NCBI GenBank assembly: GCA_003242645.1
Contig: QGVC01000124.1
Coordinates: forward strand, 1-9,075
DNA: 9,075 nucleotides
Origin: Pseudomonadota bacterium
GTDB lineage: Bacteria > Pseudomonadota > Alphaproteobacteria > Rhizobiales > Hyphomicrobiaceae
Direction: 5' to 3'
In this document: piece after piece, positions 5,466 to 9,075 of the stretch
Layout: each line of letters starts with the position of its first letter
Position numbering within the stretch: position 1 is the stretch's first letter
The notes under the pieces: model-generated
The model's input: the letters and a program-made list of their open reading frames with translations, nothing else
The model's database searches: none
What the model was told of the DNA's origin: nothing
Translations under genes and position numbers: made by a program

Positions 5466-7223
5466 TTAAACGGCACGACGCCTCCGGCGCGCCATTTCGA
5501 GGTCGTCTCCGCGTCTCATGGCGGAAAGGTCCAGCCGCCAGATCCGAGAAATGATCTCGATGAACCGTTCCTCGCGGGCGCGCACCTGGTCCGGTGTCCA
5601 AGTGTCGAACGTGCTGATCTCACGCGTGATGACGGGCATATCGCCTTGCGCGTGCTTGAAGTAGATGGCCTTCTTCCGAAAAAAGTCCTGATTGCTCGCC
5701 CGGTCGTTCTGGTTCCGCCGCACCAGAACAAGGTTGCCTAGGGACTGGGTAAGCAGCTCGCGTTCGTCATTGTCCGGGAACCACTCACGCCAAAGGCCAT
5801 TGCGGCCCGGGCTTTGCGGCAGAATGTGCTCGACGGTCCAGTCCACCGGATCGAGGTTCTGCGGCTCCCCGGCCAGCTCATCGTTGAGGCGAAGCAGAAC
5901 GAGCTTGCAGGTTTGCGGATGTCGCTCGTGCAGATTGCGGAGATTGTACGTGATGTGCCGCTGCTCGTCGCTGGTGAGCAGGCACGGTGAACGCTCGGGG
6001 TCGAAGATGCTGCCGTCCTCCAGCGCGGCAAGGACCGCCGCAAACCGCGTCGCCCGTTTGCCAGCCCCGATGCACAGCAACCGCAGCGAATAGGCAAAAG
6101 GCTCCACAACCTGGAGAAACTTGAGCATCTGCGCGGGGTCACAGCGGTGCAGGCTGAACCACTTCATGGTGGCCGGCACCCACTCGGAGCTCCCGAGCCA
6201 GTTGAGGTAGCGCAGCAACCGCGTGATCTCGGCGGATTCAGGCGCGCCCTCATGATGGGCACGACGGATGATGTCGTAGGCTTCCGCGTTGGGGAGGAGC
6301 ACATTGGAAACGAATGCTTCGCTTCCCCCCGCCTCCTGCATTACACTCCGGATGCCAGCGATGATCGGGAGCCGTCCCCGGCCTTCGATGACGCGAAGAT
6401 GGCTGAGGAACGCGTCGTAGTCGCTGCCCAGGCGCTGCTCGGCCGCCCTCCACTGCTCGATCAATGTCGCAGCGCGTTCGGGAGGAACGCCGCCCAAAAC
6501 CTCGGCCTTGATGATGTCCTTACGCGCGAGTGGCCGCCCACGGTCATTGAGGACCGAGAACATCCGGTGGCCGTGATCGACATCGGTGGTGACGATCACC
6601 ACGGCATGGCAGCGGTTCAGGAGATAGTCGAGGATCCGCTGGCGATCCGCGATCGTCAGCGCCTGCATCTCGGCCATGAAGTGGTTCCGCACCTCCAACA
6701 TGGCCTCCATGCACGGCTCGAGCACGATATCCGTCGGCGACTGCAGACACGCGCGCGGGTTGAGAACGTATGTTCTGAAGAAGGCGTCGTCGCTGCCCTG
6801 CAGCTGCAGCCGATGCGTGTGGTCACCGTTCTGAGACTTGCCGACGGTGATGAGCTCCTGGAGCTTCGAATAGTGGCTTGCACCATCCGCCGCGGCCAAA
6901 TCTCTCAAGACCGCCAGCAGGATCGTCACCGTTATCAGTCGCTGCTGCCCGTCGACGATCTCGAGGTTGCGGGGAAAAAGAGGCGGACCCTTCCTCCAAT
7001 CCGCGTGGACTCCAGAGTCGGTAAGGAGGATAGCTCCAAAGAAGTAATCCGGCTCGACCGGATCACCTTCGCCGCCGAGCGCAAGCAGAATGTCGTCGAG
7101 GAGCTGTCCCGCCTCCTTGACGGTCCATGCGTAGCGGCGCTGATAAGATGGAACCGTGAACCGAAAAGGGTCGGAAAATAACTCAACAATACGTAATGGT
7201 GCAGTAAAGAGACCTGGAAACAT
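5466..7223 (-). CDS. DUF262-DUF1524 protein, single-chain GmrSD-like nuclease
   Basis: This 585-residue protein fuses a GmrS-like DUF262 domain to a GmrD-like DUF1524 HNH-type domain. In the N-terminal part, VPSYQRRYAW (24-33) and DGQQR (91-95) mark the ParB/sulfiredoxin-like NTP-using fold. MFSVLNDRGRPL (221-232), with the NDRG motif, ends the DUF262 core. At the C-terminal end, VEHILPQ (464-470) carries the expected catalytic H466. LGNLVLV (495-501) and the N506, S510-N511, K517 pattern complete the nuclease site. Families with these domains include GmrSD (cutting glucosylated hydroxymethylcytosine DNA), BrxU and SspE, all anti-phage. The ATG at 7223 is forced, since an in-frame TAG lies two codons upstream, yet no ribosome binding site is visible. 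No modification gene is nearby, so a type IV-like role is inferred. The motifs look intact and the target is unknown. Confidence 0.9.
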   Translation of the reverse strand: MFPGLFTAPLRIVELFSDPFRFTVPSYQRRYAWTVKEAGQLLDDILLALGGEGDPVEPDYFFGAILLTDSGVHADWRKGPPLFPRNLEIVDGQQRLITVTILLAVLRDLAAADGASHYSKLQELITVGKSQNGDHTHRLQLQGSDDAFFRTYVLNPRACLQSPTDIVLEPCMEAMLEVRNHFMAEMQALTIADRQRILDYLLNRCHAVVIVTTDVDHGHRMFSVLNDRGRPLARKDIIKAEVLGGVPPERAATLIEQWRAAEQRLGSDYDAFLSHLRVIEGRGRLPIIAGIRSVMQEAGGSEAFVSNVLLPNAEAYDIIRRAHHEGAPESAEITRLLRYLNWLGSSEWVPATMKWFSLHRCDPAQMLKFLQVVEPFAYSLRLLCIGAGKRATRFAAVLAALEDGSIFDPERSPCLLTSDEQRHITYNLRNLHERHPQTCKLVLLRLNDELAGEPQNLDPVDWTVEHILPQSPGRNGLWREWFPDNDERELLTQSLGNLVLVRRNQNDRASNQDFFRKKAIYFKHAQGDMPVITREISTFDTWTPDQVRAREERFIEIISRIWRLDLSAMRRGDDLEMARRRRRAV

Positions 7224-7242
7224 CTGCTACTTTGTGTTGTTG

Positions 7243-7261
7243 GGGCGGGAAGTTTTCGCCC
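7243..7261 (-). promoter_or_regulatory. Hairpin in the DUF262 5' leader
   Basis: GGGCG and CGCCC are 5-base arms. AA and TT inside can add two more pairs with a GG bulge, leaving a three-base loop. The structure ends about 20 bases before the nuclease gene's ATG, which has no clear ribosome binding site. If transcribed it could influence initiation. No specific mechanism is supported. Confidence 0.3.
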
Positions 7262-7267
7262 GGCGAT

Positions 7268-7281
7268 GTGATCCAAGTCAA
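7268..7281. promoter_or_regulatory. FNR/FixK-like box, one mismatch per half
   Basis: The sequence GTGATCCAAGTCAA matches the TTGAT-N4-ATCAA pattern of FNR/FixK-type regulators except for one base in each half-site (GTGAT and GTCAA). It sits in the spacer between the divergent DUF262 and DUF952-pyrD genes, 45 bases from the nuclease start and 118 from the DUF952 start. A real site would link one of these units to oxygen status, but a near match can arise by chance. Confidence 0.25.
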
Positions 7282-7299
7282 CGTTATCACCCGTCAACG
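7277..7299. repeat. Direct repeat GTCAACG, 16-bp pitch
   Basis: GTCAACG occurs at 7277-7283 and again at 7293-7299, nine bases between copies. Read on the minus strand, each gives a CGTTGAC box with a -35-like TTGAC core. The pair lies between the divergent DUF262 and DUF952 genes, so it could be tandem regulator half-sites or two -35 elements for the nuclease gene. I could not find a matching -10 at 16-18 bases for either copy. Confidence 0.3.
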
Positions 7300-7328
7300 C
7301 TGCCGAATAGGGCATCGAGGTAGCATTT

Positions 7329-7346
7329 TTGACACTTGTATATAAG
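7329..7346 (+). promoter_or_regulatory. TTGACA and TATATAAG upstream of DUF952-pyrD
   Basis: A perfect -35 hexamer, TTGACA (7329-7334), is followed after only six bases by TATAAG (7341-7346, within TATATAAG). These are the strongest promoter-like words in the window and lie 53 bases upstream of the DUF952 start. Their spacing is far too short for one sigma-70 promoter. Either TATAAG works with a poor -35, or TTGACA works with a poor -10. A promoter for DUF952-pyrD here is likely, but its exact form is unclear. Confidence 0.35.
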
Positions 7347-7398
7347 TCCGTGCTCGACGTGGCGCCCAAAGGCTTGCTCGACGAAGGGGAGTCCAGTT

Positions 7399-7776
7399 GT
7401 GAACATTCGTGAGGACGGGCCTGGCAACCGTCACGTGTACAAGATCCTGCCTCGAACGGAATGGGAGCACGCGTGCCGCGTCGGAGCTTACGCCGGGTCT
7501 CCCGACGATCTGCGTGACGGCTTCATACACCTCTCCGCGGCGGACCAGGTTGCTGCAACCGCAGCGCGGCACTTCCGGGGCATCCGAGATCTTGTCCTGG
7601 TGGCGCTAGACCCGGAGGCCCTGGGCGAGGCCCTGAAGTGGGAGCTCTCGCGAGGCGGCGCGCTCTTCCCGCATTACTATGGCCCGCTGCCGGTCAGCGC
7701 AGCCCGCTGGTGGCAACCCTTAGAGCTTGCGGCGGACGGGGTACCGATCATTCCCGCGGAGATCGAGGCATGCTGA
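7399..7776 (+). CDS. DUF952 family protein
   Basis: This is a 125-residue cytoplasmic protein of the DUF952 family, biochemical function unproven. Family landmarks are VYKIL (13-17), DGFIHLS (40-46), ARHF (56-59), DLVLVALD (64-71), LKWE followed by SRGG, and FPHYYGPLP (90-98). As I recall, Pfam places DUF952 in the ADP-ribosyltransferase-like clan, which would make an NAD-linked activity conceivable; this is from memory. I chose the GTG at 7399 because GGGGAG (7386-7391) lies seven bases upstream. An ATG at 7336 would add 21 residues unlike the family and places that site inside the gene. The stop overlaps the pyrD start as ATGCTGA, so the two are probably translated together. The same pairing recurs beside pyrD in rhizobia as I remember. 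Confidence 0.85.
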   Translation: MNIREDGPGNRHVYKILPRTEWEHACRVGAYAGSPDDLRDGFIHLSAADQVAATAARHFRGIRDLVLVALDPEALGEALKWELSRGGALFPHYYGPLPVSAARWWQPLELAADGVPIIPAEIEAC

Positions 7777-8864
7777 GAACGACACTCGAGCTGGCTCGCC
7801 CGCTGCTGTTTGCCCTCGATCCCGAGACGGCCCACGAGCTCACGCTACGCACGCTGGAGGCAGGCCTCTATCCGCGCGCTGAAAAGCCAGACGATCCACG
7901 GCTCGCGATCAAGCTCTGGGATCTGGAATTTCCCAATCCCATCGGCATTGCGGCGGGGTTCGACAAAGATGCGCGCGCGCCGGATGCCCTGCTGCGAATT
8001 GGGTTCGGATTTGCCGAGATCGGCACGGTGACGCCACGGCCGCAGCCGGGCAACCCGCGCCCGCGTGTGTTCCGCTTGATCGGTCATCGCGCCATCATCA
8101 ATCGGCTCGGCTTCAACAGTGCCGGCCATGGCCCAGCGTTGCGGCGGCTGCAGCGGCGGCCCAGGCTCGGCGTCGTTGGCGTCAATATCGGAGCAAATAA
8201 GGAGACCACGGATCGGACGGCCGATTATGTCCTCGGCCTTGAGACGTTCTACGACGTCGCGAGCTATCTGACCGTGAACATCTCTTCTCCGAACACGCCG
8301 GGGTTGCGCGATCTGCAGGCCCCCGCCGCGCTCGACGAGCTTCTCAAGAGGCTCATGGAAGCCCGGGAACGCCACATCTCCGCCGGCGCACGACGCGTGC
8401 CCATCGTCGTCAAACTCGCACCGGACATCGCGGAGGATGACCTCCCTGCAATCGTAGAACGTCTGCTCGCCCACAACGTCGACGGCATTGCCGTCTCCAA
8501 CACCACTTTGGCGCGGCCCGGGTTGCCGATGACGACATTGACCCAGGAGCGTGGCGGACTTTCGGGCCGTCCTCTGTTCAACCGCTCGACGGCGATGTTG
8601 GCGCGCGTGTACCGACTGACCGGCGGCCGCGTGCCCCTCATTGGCATCGGGGGCATTGATAGCGCGGAGACGGCAGTGGCGAAGATCGAGGCTGGAGCGA
8701 CGCTGATCCAGCTCTACACCGGGCTCGTCTACGAAGGGCCTGGATTGATCGATCGCATCAAGGACGGCCTCGTCGCGGCGATCGAACGCGCCAATCTCTC
8801 TTCGATATCGGATCTTGTCGGCACGAAAGCTGAGGATTGGGCACGCCGCCCGCTCGATTATTGA
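7770..8864 (+). CDS. pyrD: Dihydroorotate dehydrogenase (quinone), class 2
   Basis: This FMN enzyme oxidises dihydroorotate to orotate, the fourth step of UMP synthesis, and passes electrons to membrane quinone. It is 364 residues, normal for class 2. The N-terminal helical segment (about 1-45) is the quinone and membrane contact region of this class. GIAAGFDKDA (59-68), TVTPRPQPGNPRPR (86-99), NRLGFNS (111-117) and GVNIGANK (137-144) follow. NISSPNTPGLRDLQ (170-183) carries the class 2 catalytic serine, S173 by comparison with E. coli S175. KLAPD (215-219), VSNTT, GGLSGRPL, GIGGI and LIQLYTGLVYEGPG complete the barrel. The ATG at 7770 overlaps the DUF952 stop by seven bases and has GGAG eight bases upstream; an ATG at 7638 lies inside DUF952 and is rejected. 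It converges on the MATE gene with six bases between stops. Confidence 0.96.
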   Translation: MLRTTLELARPLLFALDPETAHELTLRTLEAGLYPRAEKPDDPRLAIKLWDLEFPNPIGIAAGFDKDARAPDALLRIGFGFAEIGTVTPRPQPGNPRPRVFRLIGHRAIINRLGFNSAGHGPALRRLQRRPRLGVVGVNIGANKETTDRTADYVLGLETFYDVASYLTVNISSPNTPGLRDLQAPAALDELLKRLMEARERHISAGARRVPIVVKLAPDIAEDDLPAIVERLLAHNVDGIAVSNTTLARPGLPMTTLTQERGGLSGRPLFNRSTAMLARVYRLTGGRVPLIGIGGIDSAETAVAKIEAGATLIQLYTGLVYEGPGLIDRIKDGLVAAIERANLSSISDLVGTKAEDWARRPLDY

Positions 8865-8870
8865 GTTTCG

Positions 8871-9075
8871 TCAGACAACCGCCGAGTGGGAGAAGGAAGC
8901 CCGTTCCAGCGCGGGAAAGCGGGCGAGCAACGTCAGAGCCCGAACGATGTTGAACACCAACATCGAGATCCAGAGCCCGTGGTTGCCGTAGAGCGGCTGC
9001 ACCCCCGACCACCCGCCAAAAAACAGCAACACGCCCAGAAACACAAGTTAACCAATCAGGACGGCGCGCCCACGC
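8871..9075 (-). CDS. MATE efflux transporter, C-terminal end, partial, in-frame stop
   Basis: Only the 3' end lies in the window. The minus-strand frame ending at 8871 reads a hydrophobic segment, then QPLYGNHGLWISMLVFNIVR and ALTLLARFPALERA. This is the GNHGLW plus R-x-LTL-x-x-R-(Y/F)-P end typical of MATE (NorM/DinF-type) drug/sodium or proton antiporters of the inner membrane. Reading back to the right edge, the frame continues as a plausible helix, AVLIG then LVFLGVLL, but a TAA at 9048-9050 sits between them. A TAC tyrosine there would restore the frame with one base change. The stop lies about 25 bases from the window edge, so a sequencing or assembly error is as likely as a real nonsense mutation. 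If real, the last 58 codons, about one and a half helices, would be lost. Confidence 0.72.

Noticed and set aside
6147..7181. Plus-strand open frame of 344 codons antisense to the nuclease gene
   Set aside because: It is a shadow of the DUF262 gene, whose protein carries clear motifs; the antisense product has no recognisable domain and a charged, low-complexity look typical of opposite-frame GC-rich DNA.
7336..7398. Extended DUF952 start at ATG 7336
   Set aside because: The added residues do not look like the family, and the strong GGGGAG at 7386-7391 points to GTG 7399.
7638..7769. Extended pyrD start giving a 408-residue protein
   Set aside because: The extra 44 residues lie in another frame of the well-supported DUF952 gene and do not resemble the PyrD N-terminus; the ATG at 7770 gives a family-typical start with a spaced GGAG.
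8758..9012. Minus-strand open frame of 84 codons at the right end
   Set aside because: A different minus-strand frame ending at 8871 gives the recognisable MATE C-terminus, so this one is a shadow.

Overview
The window reads as GC-rich alphaproteobacterial chromosome, most likely Hyphomicrobiales (Rhizobiales). The basis is a class I (archaeal-type) lysyl-tRNA synthetase, a class 2 quinone-linked dihydroorotate dehydrogenase preceded by a DUF952 gene, a TerB-like protein beside an ABC1 kinase, and high-GC codon use. The closeness to rhizobial proteins is judged from memory, not from a search. No tRNA, rRNA, CRISPR array, insertion sequence or integrase is visible.

Layout. Positions 1-87 are an AT- and homopolymer-rich edge unlike the rest. 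An MFS transporter (88-1386, minus) diverges from an ABC1/UbiB-type kinase (1534-2892, plus). The kinase converges, with 8 bases between stops, on a TerB-like gene (2901-3314, minus). The terB-like gene diverges from lysS (3473-5092, plus) across a 158-base spacer. That spacer holds a hairpin plus T6 tract in the terB leader and a 16-base palindrome over a candidate lysS promoter. lysS converges on a two-helix membrane microprotein (5173-5367, minus), which lies downstream of a large DUF262/DUF1524 GmrSD-like nuclease gene (5466-7223, minus). A 175-base divergent spacer separates the nuclease gene from a translationally coupled DUF952-pyrD pair (7399-8864, plus). pyrD converges with 6 bases between stops on the 3' end of a MATE efflux gene (8871 to the right edge, minus), which is interrupted by an in-frame TAA.

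Most of the content is core metabolism: lysine charging of tRNA, pyrimidine synthesis feeding electrons to quinone, and an ABC1 kinase of a family tied to quinone biology. The accessory-looking part is 5173-7223: a single-chain GmrS-GmrD fusion, the type of nuclease used in type IV restriction and other anti-phage systems, with a small membrane protein encoded just downstream. No methyltransferase, DNA-modification gene or other defence gene is present. This is the best candidate for something not well described, though the evidence is architecture and adjacency only.

Several start codons were reassigned from Shine-Dalgarno position and overlap: terB-like at 3314, the microprotein at 5367, DUF952 at GTG 7399, and pyrD at 7770.
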